DNA of 64,000 nt, from the NCBI GenBank assembly GCA_036505635.1, contig DASXTC010000008.1, forward strand, positions 56,819 through 120,818, given 5' to 3'. Shown in pieces: positions 48,935 to 56,581 of this stretch (position 1 is the first letter of the stretch; every line of letters begins with the position of its first letter). The notes under the pieces are model-generated. The model did not search any database. It was not told the DNA's origin and saw only the letters and a list, made by a program, of their open reading frames with translations. Made by a program: the position numbers and the translations under genes. The DNA comes from DASXTC01 sp036505635. GTDB lineage: Bacteria; Acidobacteriota; Polarisedimenticolia; JACPZX01; DASXTC01.

Positions 48935-50083
48935 TCAAAGGCTATTTTCAGGCTCGGCCCCCGACCGCGGGAGACGGCTCAGGCGCGACCCCAGCCGTGC
49001 CAGGATCTCGTAGGAGATCGTCCGGGCCCACCCGGCCGCCAGGTCCGCGGTGATCTCCGCCGCGCACTGCCGCCCCAGCAGCACGACCTCGTCCCCCTCG
49101 GCGGCCTGGGGGAGATCGGTCACGTCGAGCATGCAGTGGTCCATGGAGATCCGTCCGGCATACGGAGCGGCACGCCCCCTCACGAGCGCATGCCCTTCCT
49201 CCGCGAACAGCCTGGGGATCCCATCCGCGTACCCGATTGGGATCGTGCCGATACGGCCGGGGCGGCGGGTCACGAAGGCGCGTCCGTACCCGATAGGGGT
49301 CCCGGCCGGCACCTCCTTCACAAGCACGAGGCGGCTCTTGACGGTCAACGCCGGTCTGAGGTCCATCCGGCTCGAGCGACCGGACGGGTGCACGCCGTAG
49401 AGCATGATGCCGGGTCGCACCGTGTCGAGCCAGGACGGGGGATGATCGATGATGCCGCCGCTGTTGGCCACGTGCACGAAGCCGGGAGAGAACCCCGCGT
49501 CGCGGACCGCCTGCAGGGCCGAGGCGAAGAGGCGAAGCTGAGAGGCGGTGAAGGGATCGTCCGGGTCATCGGAGCTCGACAGCGTCGTGAAGATCCCCGT
49601 CATCGACGCGCGTCCCCGCCGGCCGCTCAGGCGGGCCAGCGCCTCCGGCAGCTCACCGGCGACCAGGCCCAGACGGCCCATGCCCGTGTCGAGCTTGAGA
49701 TGGAAGGGGACCGGATGACCCGCATCGCCGGCACCGAGGATCGCATCCAGCGAGGCCGCGCTGTAGGCGGTGGCTGTCAGTCCGGCGGCGAGCATGCCCG
49801 GGATCTGGGCCGCGCCGGCGGCGCCCATCACGAGGACCGGAGCGATGATCCCCGCCTCGCGCAACTCGTGGCCTTCCTCGGCGGTGGCGACGCCGAGCAT
49901 GTCGGCCCCTTCCGTCACCAGGCGCCGGGCCACCGGGACGGCGCCGTGTCCGTACGCGTTGGCCTTCACCACCGCGAGCACCCGGCGGTCCGGCCCGATG
50001 CGGCCGCGCACGAGCCGGTAGTTGTGGGCGATGGCGTCGAGGTCCACCTCGATCCACGCGGGCCTTCGCGGCACCTCCCTCAA
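48935..50083 (-). CDS. alr: Alanine racemase
   Basis: A 382-residue PLP enzyme making D-alanine for peptidoglycan. The PLP lysine motif VLAVVKANAYGHGAVPVA, the catalytic tyrosine region TIPIGYADGIPRLF and the active-site MDHCMLDVTDL are present. The TTG start at 50083 overlaps the dnaB stop by 4 bp (TTGA); a GTG 9 bp further in is an alternative. The chain dnaB-alr appears in other bacteria as well. Confidence 0.93.
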   Translation of the reverse strand: MREVPRRPAWIEVDLDAIAHNYRLVRGRIGPDRRVLAVVKANAYGHGAVPVARRLVTEGADMLGVATAEEGHELREAGIIAPVLVMGAAGAAQIPGMLAAGLTATAYSAASLDAILGAGDAGHPVPFHLKLDTGMGRLGLVAGELPEALARLSGRRGRASMTGIFTTLSSSDDPDDPFTASQLRLFASALQAVRDAGFSPGFVHVANSGGIIDHPPSWLDTVRPGIMLYGVHPSGRSSRMDLRPALTVKSRLVLVKEVPAGTPIGYGRAFVTRRPGRIGTIPIGYADGIPRLFAEEGHALVRGRAAPYAGRISMDHCMLDVTDLPQAAEGDEVVLLGRQCAAEITADLAAGWARTISYEILARLGSRLSRLPRSGAEPENSL

Positions 50084-51417
50084 GTGTTACGCCATTCGAG
50101 GTTCTCGAACCGCGTGAACTCCTTGATGAACGCGAGGTCCACGACCCCGGTCGGGCCGTTGCGCTGCTTCTCGATCAGGATCCGCGCCAGCCCCTGGTTC
50201 TCCTCGGTGGGTTTGTAAACCTCCTCCCGGTAGATGAACATCACGACATCGGCATCCTGCTCGATGGCGCCTGACTCGCGCAGGTGCGAGAGCTGCGGTT
50301 TGTGGTCCCCGGCCTGTTCCGGCGCGCGCGAGAGTTGCGAGAGCGCCAGCACGGGAACGCGCAGCTCCTTGGCCAGCGCCTTGAGCGAACGGGAGATGTC
50401 CGAGACCTCCTGGGTGCGATTCTCGTAGCGCGAGCGACCCCTGAGAAGCTGCAGGTAGTCCACGACCAGCAGGTCCAGACCTCGCTCGGCCTTGAGCCGG
50501 CGCGACTTGGCGCGCATCTCGAAGATCGACAGCCCCGGCGTGTCGTCGATGAATATCCTGGCCTCGGTGAGCTCACCGAAGGCGAGCGTCAGGCGCGTCC
50601 ACTCGTCCTTGCCCAGCCGCCCGGTGCGAAGCCGGTGGGCGTCCACGCGGGCCTGCGCGCACAACATCCTCAGGAAGAGCTGCTCGCGCGACATCTCGAG
50701 GCTGAAGACCCCCACGGTGCGCCCCGCGCGGGTGGCCACGTGCTGGGCGATGTTGAGCGCGAGGGCGGTCTTTCCCATGGACGGCCGGGCGGCGAGCACG
50801 ACCATGTCGCCGTTCTGGAGCCCTGAGGTCAGCTCGTCGAGCCGTTCGAAGCCGGTCGGGACCCCCGTGACCAGCTCCTTTCTCTCGTGCAGCCGGTCGA
50901 TGTACGCCAGCGTCGGAGCGGCCACATCCTTCACCGGCACGAAGCCGTTCCTGAGGTTCCCCTCGGCGATCGAGAAGATCTGCTTCTGCGCCTCGTCGAG
51001 AAGGTCCTCGACGACCCCCTCGCCCTCGTAGCACTGGTTGACGATCCGGTTGCCCGCGTCGATGAGCCCGCGCAGGATCGCCTTCTCTTTGATGATCCGC
51101 GCGTAGTGCTCGACGTTGGCCGACCTGGGGACACCGTCGAGCAGGGAGGAGACGTACGCGGCGCCCCCCACCGATTCGAGCTCTCCGCAGCGCTCCAGCT
51201 CGTTCTTGAGAGTGATCAGATCGATCGCGGCCGAGCGCTCGGTCAGTGTCTCCATCACCCGGAATATCTTGCGGTGGCTCTCGCGGTAGAAGTCCTCCTG
51301 GCGGAGGATCTCCTGCGCCATGTTGAGGCCGCGGTTTTCGAGGATGATGGCGCCGAGGATCGAGCGCTCGGCGTCGAGGTTCTGCGGAAGCGATCTCTCG
51401 AGTGTGATGTCGGCCAT
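50080..51417 (-). CDS. dnaB: Replicative DNA helicase DnaB
   Basis: A 445-residue hexameric helicase of the replisome. The N-terminal primase-interaction domain starts LPQNLDAERSILGAIILE, and the RecA-like domain shows Walker A ARPSMGKTALALN, Walker B LLVVDYLQLLRG, and the arginine-finger region ALSQLSRAPEQAGDHKPQLSHLRESGAIEQDAD. No intein is present. It is transcribed from an extended -10 promoter that mirrors the promoter of the divergent proline dehydrogenase gene. Confidence 0.96.
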   Translation of the reverse strand: MADITLERSLPQNLDAERSILGAIILENRGLNMAQEILRQEDFYRESHRKIFRVMETLTERSAAIDLITLKNELERCGELESVGGAAYVSSLLDGVPRSANVEHYARIIKEKAILRGLIDAGNRIVNQCYEGEGVVEDLLDEAQKQIFSIAEGNLRNGFVPVKDVAAPTLAYIDRLHERKELVTGVPTGFERLDELTSGLQNGDMVVLAARPSMGKTALALNIAQHVATRAGRTVGVFSLEMSREQLFLRMLCAQARVDAHRLRTGRLGKDEWTRLTLAFGELTEARIFIDDTPGLSIFEMRAKSRRLKAERGLDLLVVDYLQLLRGRSRYENRTQEVSDISRSLKALAKELRVPVLALSQLSRAPEQAGDHKPQLSHLRESGAIEQDADVVMFIYREEVYKPTEENQGLARILIEKQRNGPTGVVDLAFIKEFTRFENLEWRNT

Positions 51418-51442
51418 GGACTCTTCGGGCGAAAGGGTCCTT

Positions 51443-51451
51443 ACTATAACA
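51443..51451 (-). promoter_or_regulatory. Extended -10 promoter of dnaB
   Basis: On the minus strand the sequence reads CGCTGTGTTATAGT, that is TG, one base, TATAGT. The predicted transcript would have a 5' leader of about 20 nt before the dnaB ATG. It forms the left arm of an inverted repeat with the opposing promoter. Confidence 0.55.
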
Positions 51452-51482
51452 CAGCGCGAACGGAGTCACGCCCACCTCGCTG

Positions 51483-51491
51483 TGTTAGTAT
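51483..51491 (+). promoter_or_regulatory. Extended -10 promoter of the proline dehydrogenase gene
   Basis: CGCTGTGTTAGTAT reads as TG, one base, TAGTAT. CCTCGCTGTGTTA at 51475-51487 is identical to the sequence ahead of smc, and its last ten bases are the reverse complement of the dnaB promoter arm at 51447-51456. Confidence 0.55.
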
Positions 51492-51528
51492 CCCGCCGTT
51501 TGAGCGGGCCTTCCGGAGAACCCACCAC

Positions 51529-52440
51529 GTGGTCGGACAACGTCAGAGCCTCAGGACCCGCCTGATGCGGGTGGCCCCGCGCTCGCTCGTCAGGCTCTTC
51601 GCCAGCCCCTACATCGCCGGTGAGACCCGCGCACAGGCCGTGGATCTGGTCCGCGCACTGCACGAAACCCGCGGGCTCCACGGAACGATCGACCTCCTGG
51701 GCGAACAGATCGCCGACGCCACCCAGGCCCGCGCGATGCTGGATGAGTACCTCGCCATGCTGGACGACCTGCGAGCGATTCCGTACGCCAACGTCTCCGT
51801 GAAGCTGTCCGCCCTCGGGCAGGCCTTCGATGAGGATCTCTGCGCGCGCAACGTCGAGGTCCTGCTCGAACGCGCCGCGGGATACGGCCAGTTCGTGCGA
51901 TTCGACATGGAGGATCACACCACCACCGACTCGACGCTCAACATCTACCGCCGCTTCGTCGTGAAATACCCGAGGATCGGCCCGGTCCTCCAGTCGCGCC
52001 TTCACCGCACCGAAAGGGACATCAGGGATCTGGCCCCCCTGAAGCCCAACGTCCGGCTCTGCATCGGCATCTACAACGAGCCGCCCGAGATCGCCCTGAC
52101 CTCCAAGCCGGAGATGAAGGAGCGGCTCCTCGGGCTGCTCGAGACGATGTGGGCGAACGGCCAGTACGTCGGGATCGCCACCCACGACGAGGCGCTCATC
52201 CGCAAGGCCCTCGGGCTCGCGGACCGTCTCGGGAAGGGGCCGGCCGACTACGAGGTCCAGATGCTAATGGGGGTCCCGCGGGGCCAGATCCACAACGAGG
52301 TCATGGCCCGCGGAGCCAAGGTCCGGCTTTATATCCCCTACGGCACCGACTGGTATCAGTACTGTCTTCGCCGCCTCGACAGCAATCCCGAGATGGCGCG
52401 GATGGTCCTGGGCAACCTGCTGCGCCCCGGCCGGCGCTAG
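51529..52440 (+). CDS. Proline dehydrogenase
   Basis: A 303-residue flavoenzyme oxidising proline to pyrroline-5-carboxylate and feeding electrons to quinone; the length equals that of monofunctional Bacillus-type enzymes. Visible features are YIAGETRAQAVDLVRAL, VSVKLSALGQ, VRFDMEDHTTTDSTL, and the C-terminal YEVQMLMGVPRG followed by RLYIPYGTDWYQYCLRRL with the substrate-binding arginines. The GTG at 51529 has GGAG 11 bp upstream; ATG 51565 would cut the conserved start. The TAG stop shares two bases with the repeat element that begins at 52439. Confidence 0.88.
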   Translation: MVGQRQSLRTRLMRVAPRSLVRLFASPYIAGETRAQAVDLVRALHETRGLHGTIDLLGEQIADATQARAMLDEYLAMLDDLRAIPYANVSVKLSALGQAFDEDLCARNVEVLLERAAGYGQFVRFDMEDHTTTDSTLNIYRRFVVKYPRIGPVLQSRLHRTERDIRDLAPLKPNVRLCIGIYNEPPEIALTSKPEMKERLLGLLETMWANGQYVGIATHDEALIRKALGLADRLGKGPADYEVQMLMGVPRGQIHNEVMARGAKVRLYIPYGTDWYQYCLRRLDSNPEMARMVLGNLLRPGRR

Positions 52441-52492
52441 GAGTGTGACCGAGTAGTCGCTTGGACCCGAGCCATTACTCGGACACACTCCT
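52439..52492. mobile_element. Minimal 54-bp copy of the AGGAGTGTG inverted-repeat element
   Basis: It begins AGGAGTGTGACCGAGTAGTC and ends ATTACTCGGACACACTCCT; the two arms are reverse complements with a few mismatches, forming a near-perfect 25-bp hairpin with almost no loop. It lies between the proline dehydrogenase stop and the rnpB promoter and may act as a terminator hairpin. Confidence 0.75.
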
Positions 52493-52498
52493 GGTGCT

Positions 52499-52528
52499 TT
52501 GACCCCTGGCGCTCGGCGGCACTACAAT
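52499..52528 (+). promoter_or_regulatory. rnpB promoter
   Basis: TTGACC (52499-52504) and TACAAT (52523-52528) with an 18-bp spacer; the RNA 5' end predicted from helix P1 (52535) is 7 bp past the -10, as expected. Confidence 0.8.
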
Positions 52529-52534
52529 GCCCGA

Positions 52535-52919
52535 GGCCGGAGGAGAAGAGGTGGTCGCCGCGGAGGAAACTCCGTGGAGGAAAGTCCGAACTCCGCAGGG
52601 CAGCGTGCCGGGTAACGCCCGGTCACGGTGACGTGAAGGAAAGTGCCACAGAAAACACACCGCCTAAGTCCCGCGTTCGCGCGGGGCCGGTAAGGGTGAA
52701 AAGGTGCGGTAAGGGCGCACCGCGTCCCTGGTGACAGGGACGGCAGGGTAAACCCCACGTGGAGCAAGACCAAATAGGGGAGATGCCAAGGGGTGGCCCG
52801 CCCTGATGCTCCCGGGTAGGTCGCTTGAGCCGCCGGGCAACCGGCGGCCCAGAGGAATGACCATCACCCGCCGTCGCGAGACGGTGGGGACAGAATTCGG
52901 CTTACCTTCTCCTCCGGCC
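52535..52919 (+). ncRNA. rnpB: RNase P RNA, class A
   Basis: The catalytic RNA of RNase P, which trims tRNA 5' leaders. The ends pair as helix P1 (GGCCGGAGGAGAAG with CTTCTCCTCCGGCC). The universal core GAGGAAAGTCC is at 52577-52587, GGGCAGCGTGCCGGGTAAC follows, GGTAAACCCC and GGAGCAAGACCAAATAGG mark the central core, and ACAGAA (52890-52895) closes the P4 region. The total of about 385 nt and the domain order fit bacterial class A. The protein subunit gene rnpA is not here. Confidence 0.95.
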
Positions 52920-52927
52920 ATGACCAC

Positions 52928-54112
52928 ATGACAACCGACCTGCACGACGCGGTCTCGGCTGCCGCCGAGACCCTGCGCGAGGAGCTCGCGGAGCTGAGCC
53001 GCGACCTCTACCGGAATCCGGAGCTCTCCCTGCAGGAGACGCGCTCCTCCTCGTTGCTCCAGCGGCGTCTGCGCGAGGCCGGCTTCCTCGTGACGCCGGG
53101 GGTGGCCGGGCTTCCCACCTCCTTTCTCGCCAGCCGGCCCTGCGCGCGTCCTGGCCCGCGGGTGGCCTTCCTCGCCGAGTATGACGCGCTGCCGGGCATC
53201 GGCCACGCGTGCGGGCACAACCTGATCGCCGCCGCGGGGCTGGGGGCCGGGCTCGCTCTGGCCCGCGTGGGGGACCGGATCGCGGGGGAAATCCTCGTCA
53301 TAGGCACGCCGGCCGAGGAGACGGTCGGCGGCAAGTGCATCATGGTGAGGGAGGGGATCTTCGCGGGGATCGACGCGGCCCTGATGATCCACCCGGGCTC
53401 CGAATGGCGCGTCGAGAGCGATTCGCTCGCCTGCATCTCGCTCGAGGTGGTCTTCACGGGGCTCGAAGCCCACGCGGTGGCCTGGCCCGAAAAAGGGATC
53501 AACGCGCTCGACGCGCTGATCCAGCTCTTCGTCTCGGTCGACATGCTCCGGAAGCGTCTGGGCCGTGACGTGAGGATCCCGGGAGTGATCCTGGAGGGGG
53601 GCGTCAGGCCCAACATCATCCCGGCGCGCGCCGTGGGACACTTCACGCTGCGCGCACCAGACACCCGCCGGCGCGACGAGGTGAGGACCCAGTTCGAGCG
53701 GGCCGTCGAGGGGATCGCCCTGGCCACGGGCTGCGGCCACTCGCTGCGCGCCACGGACGAGCCGTACGACGATCTTCTGACCAACCGGGCGATGGCGGCC
53801 CTGTTTCGCGGCCATCTGGAGAAGGCCGGCGTCACGACGGTGAGCGGGCCGCGCCCCAATAAGGGTTCGCTCGACATGGGCAACGTCAGTCGCGTGGTCC
53901 CTTCGGTGCATCCCTTCGTGGCGATCTGCGATCCCGAGATCGCGTCCCACTCCACGGCGTTCGCCCACGCGACGGTCGGCCCGCGCGGTGAGGAGGTGCT
54001 GGCGATCTCCGTCCGAGCGCTCGCGCTGACCGCCCTCGATCTGATGACCCGACCGGACCTCCTCGCCGAGGTTCGGTCCGAGTTCGCCGCCGCCACGGAT
54101 CCGCGCGCGTGA
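52928..54112 (+). CDS. M20 family amidohydrolase (AbgB/ACY1L2-like)
   Basis: A 394-residue zinc amidohydrolase. The metal motif EYDALPGIGHACGHNLIAAAG, the catalytic PAEETVGGK and the dimerisation-domain segment FTGLEAHAVAWPEKGINALDAL match M20D enzymes that cleave aminoacyl or aminobenzoyl-glutamate amides. Substrate cannot be told. The gene starts 8 bp after rnpB and is coupled by GTGA to the LD-carboxypeptidase gene, so a peptidoglycan- or peptide-recycling role is plausible. Confidence 0.85.
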   Translation: MTTDLHDAVSAAAETLREELAELSRDLYRNPELSLQETRSSSLLQRRLREAGFLVTPGVAGLPTSFLASRPCARPGPRVAFLAEYDALPGIGHACGHNLIAAAGLGAGLALARVGDRIAGEILVIGTPAEETVGGKCIMVREGIFAGIDAALMIHPGSEWRVESDSLACISLEVVFTGLEAHAVAWPEKGINALDALIQLFVSVDMLRKRLGRDVRIPGVILEGGVRPNIIPARAVGHFTLRAPDTRRRDEVRTQFERAVEGIALATGCGHSLRATDEPYDDLLTNRAMAALFRGHLEKAGVTTVSGPRPNKGSLDMGNVSRVVPSVHPFVAICDPEIASHSTAFAHATVGPRGEEVLAISVRALALTALDLMTRPDLLAEVRSEFAAATDPRA

Positions 54113-55014
54113 AACCGCCGTTCCTGAGACCCGGCGATCCGATCGCGGTGGTCGCGCCGAGCGGCGTGGTGGAGCGCGGTCGACTCGCCGCGGGGATCGC
54201 GTACCTGAGGAGCCACGGTCACCCCGTCCTGACGGGCCCGCACGTGGGGGCGCGTGACGGCTACTTCGCCGGCCGGGACGCGGTGCGCGCCGGCGATCTC
54301 AACGCGGCGATCGCCGACCGCCGCGCCCGAGCCATCTTCTTCGCGCGCGGGGGATACGGGCTCACGCGGATCCTCGATCGGATCGATCTCCGGGGGCTCG
54401 TGCGCCGCCCGCGACTGCTGCTCGGTTTCAGCGACGCGACGGCGCTCTTCATGGCGCTGCAGCGACGCAGTCCCGGGCTCGTACAGTACGGCCCTCTGGT
54501 CAGCGAGATGGGCGATCGCCGGGAGTTCGACGAGGAGAGTCTCTGGGCGGCGCTCTACGGACGGCGCGAGGCCTTCACCATCCGATTCGGCTCGTCCGAC
54601 GTGCTGCGCCCCGGCACGGGAAGGGGACGCGTCCTCGGGGGCTGCCTCTCGCTGCTCGTTTCATTGCTGGGGACCCGGCACGACCCCGACTACCGCGGCG
54701 CGATCCTGTTCTGGGAGGAGATCGGCGAGGAGCCCTACCGGATCGACCGGATGCTCACGCAGCTTCGCAACGCCGGGAAGCTCGAGCATCTGCAGGGAAT
54801 GGTGGTGGGCTCGCTGACGGGGTGCGCGGCTCCGGCGGGGAAGCCCTCTCTGCACGTGCGGCGGATCCTCACGGACCTTGCGGGCCGCACCCGCTATCCG
54901 ATTGTCTGGAACCTGCGCGCGGGCCACACGCCGGGGAAGCTCACCCTGCCGCTCGGGATCGAGGCGACGCTCAGTTCGAGGCGGCGATCGCTGGCGTATC
55001 GACTCCCGGTGTAA
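54109..55014 (+). CDS. ldcA: Muramoyltetrapeptide LD-carboxypeptidase (S66 family)
   Basis: A 301-residue serine peptidase that removes the terminal D-Ala from cell-wall tetrapeptides during recycling. It opens RPGDPIAVVAPSGVVERGRL; the nucleophile Ser is in LLGFSDATALF, the Glu in FWEEIGEEPYRIDRMLTQLR and the His in LRAGHTPGKLTLPLG, the S66 catalytic triad. The GTG start overlaps the M20 gene by 4 bp. Its 3' end overlaps the convergent GWxTD gene by 44 bp. Confidence 0.91.
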   Translation: MKPPFLRPGDPIAVVAPSGVVERGRLAAGIAYLRSHGHPVLTGPHVGARDGYFAGRDAVRAGDLNAAIADRRARAIFFARGGYGLTRILDRIDLRGLVRRPRLLLGFSDATALFMALQRRSPGLVQYGPLVSEMGDRREFDEESLWAALYGRREAFTIRFGSSDVLRPGTGRGRVLGGCLSLLVSLLGTRHDPDYRGAILFWEEIGEEPYRIDRMLTQLRNAGKLEHLQGMVVGSLTGCAAPAGKPSLHVRRILTDLAGRTRYPIVWNLRAGHTPGKLTLPLGIEATLSSRRRSLAYRLPV

Positions 55015-56533
55015 CCTCGAAAAAGGCGCCGCGCACGGAGGTCGATCCGCCGACGTGGTCCGTGACCGTCACCTCGAGACGGTAGCGGCCGGGGGGCCAA
55101 CCGTCCAGCGGGACGGACCATGCCTGGTCCAGATCCGCCTCGTCCGGCAGCGTGAAGAGCGAGCCGACGGGGAGCCAGGAGCCGGCGTCCTGTATGTAGA
55201 ACTGGTATGTGATCTCCAGGTGCGGGCGGCTCGAGGCGTCGGTTGTCGGGCCATGCACCTCGTAAAACACCGTCAGGTCGTCGTCGCCGGCGTAAACCTG
55301 GGTCGTTCGCGGTATCACGCGGTAGTTGCGGATCATGAAGGGTGAGTCGGCGGCCTTCGGATCCGGAGCCGATCCCTCGATCTTGTCCAGCCTCGTGGCG
55401 AGCACCAGGCTGCTGATTCCCAGCCCCGAGGAGGCGAAGGCCGGCACCTCGATCAGGTCGCGCACGGCCCCCATGATCCGGTTTCCGGTGTCCTGGTAGG
55501 CGACGTCCAGCAGGTACCGGCCCGGGGGCACCAGACAGAGCGCCTGGAACAGGAGGGGGTCGGTCCGCGGCGTGGAGGAATCTTCCGAGGCGTCGAACGC
55601 CCCGGAAAGCGTGCAGGGGCTCCCTTCGCCTTCCACCGGCGTGAGGTGGCCGGTGAGGATCGCGGCCGCGGGATCGGTCGCGGTCACTCCCTCCGCGAGC
55701 AGGGAGGAGCGCGTCACGCCAATCGTCACGGCGACCGAAGTCTTGCCGGTCTGGGTGGCCGTCTCGGCCGGCCGGAAGTCGATGCGCGCCTGCACGGGAA
55801 TAAGGCTGAACACGGAAGTGACATTGACCCGCGACCGGTCGAGCTCCAGGACCTCCGGGACACGCATCACGTGACCGAGGCTTCTCAACCCATCCGGGCC
55901 GGGAATCCTGCGCACGAGCGTCTCGGCCAGAGGGAGTGTGTCGGTCGGCCTGAGCACGGAGTCGCGCACGGCGACCGCGCCGGCCACCGAACGGGGGCCC
56001 TCGCCTTCGGCCCGCACCTTCAGCTTGACGACACTGCGGCTCGTGGGGATTCCGAGGGTGTCCTGCAGGACGAGCCTGAGCTGGAACGGCATGGAGCCCA
56101 GGTCGTAGATCCACCGGCTCGCGCCCCAGGTGTCGGCGAGCACCATGTCCTGCTCGAGGTTGTCGGGCGGGCCGAGCATGATGAAGACCTTCCCGCGCTC
56201 CGTCTTCCATCCGGGCTTGACGTCCTGGCCGAAGTGTCCGTCAGCCACCTCCACGCGACGCCAGAACTCGCGCTCAAGCTCGTTCTCTGGCGTGGCGGGG
56301 AGTGGATCGCGTTTTTCCCAGAACCGCCTGATGAAGTCTCGACGGTCCCCCTCGGACTTGAGCCACCGGTACGCGGTGTACTCGGTGGTCGTCATGATGT
56401 ACCAGACCGGCCCCTGGGCCCAGCCGGACCCGGCCGTGCGCCAGTTGATGCGGCCGATCGAGGGAAGGGACGGGAAGGCAGACGAGGAGACGACGATGCA
56501 GGCGACGATCAGCCTTCTGAGAGCGGGCGCCAT
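54971..56533 (-). CDS. Secreted GWxTD-domain protein
   Basis: A 520-residue exported protein. After the signal peptide is the GWxTD-type domain (about residues 45-150): EYTAYRWLKSEGDRRDFIRR, FWEKRDP and GKVFIMLGPPDNL, a set widespread in Acidobacteriota and related phyla. The remainder is beta-rich with C-terminal Ig-like strands (VYAGDDDLTVFYEVHG, GRYRLEVTVTDHVGG). The ATG at 56533 has a GGGGGGAG upstream. Function unknown. It lies downstream of a TPR protein, an anti-sigma factor and an ECF sigma factor. Confidence 0.8.
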   Translation of the reverse strand: MAPALRRLIVACIVVSSSAFPSLPSIGRINWRTAGSGWAQGPVWYIMTTTEYTAYRWLKSEGDRRDFIRRFWEKRDPLPATPENELEREFWRRVEVADGHFGQDVKPGWKTERGKVFIMLGPPDNLEQDMVLADTWGASRWIYDLGSMPFQLRLVLQDTLGIPTSRSVVKLKVRAEGEGPRSVAGAVAVRDSVLRPTDTLPLAETLVRRIPGPDGLRSLGHVMRVPEVLELDRSRVNVTSVFSLIPVQARIDFRPAETATQTGKTSVAVTIGVTRSSLLAEGVTATDPAAAILTGHLTPVEGEGSPCTLSGAFDASEDSSTPRTDPLLFQALCLVPPGRYLLDVAYQDTGNRIMGAVRDLIEVPAFASSGLGISSLVLATRLDKIEGSAPDPKAADSPFMIRNYRVIPRTTQVYAGDDDLTVFYEVHGPTTDASSRPHLEITYQFYIQDAGSWLPVGSLFTLPDEADLDQAWSVPLDGWPPGRYRLEVTVTDHVGGSTSVRGAFFEVTPGVDTPAIAASN

Positions 56534-56581
56534 GCACTCCCCCCCGGAAACCATGGCCACGCTTCCAAGTATACGCCTAAG

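Noticed and set aside
55932..55944. GGGAGTGTGTCGG looks like an end of the AGGAGTGTG element
   Set aside because: Similarity stops after about 10 bases, no partner arm is near, and it encodes PTDTLPL in the GWxTD gene.
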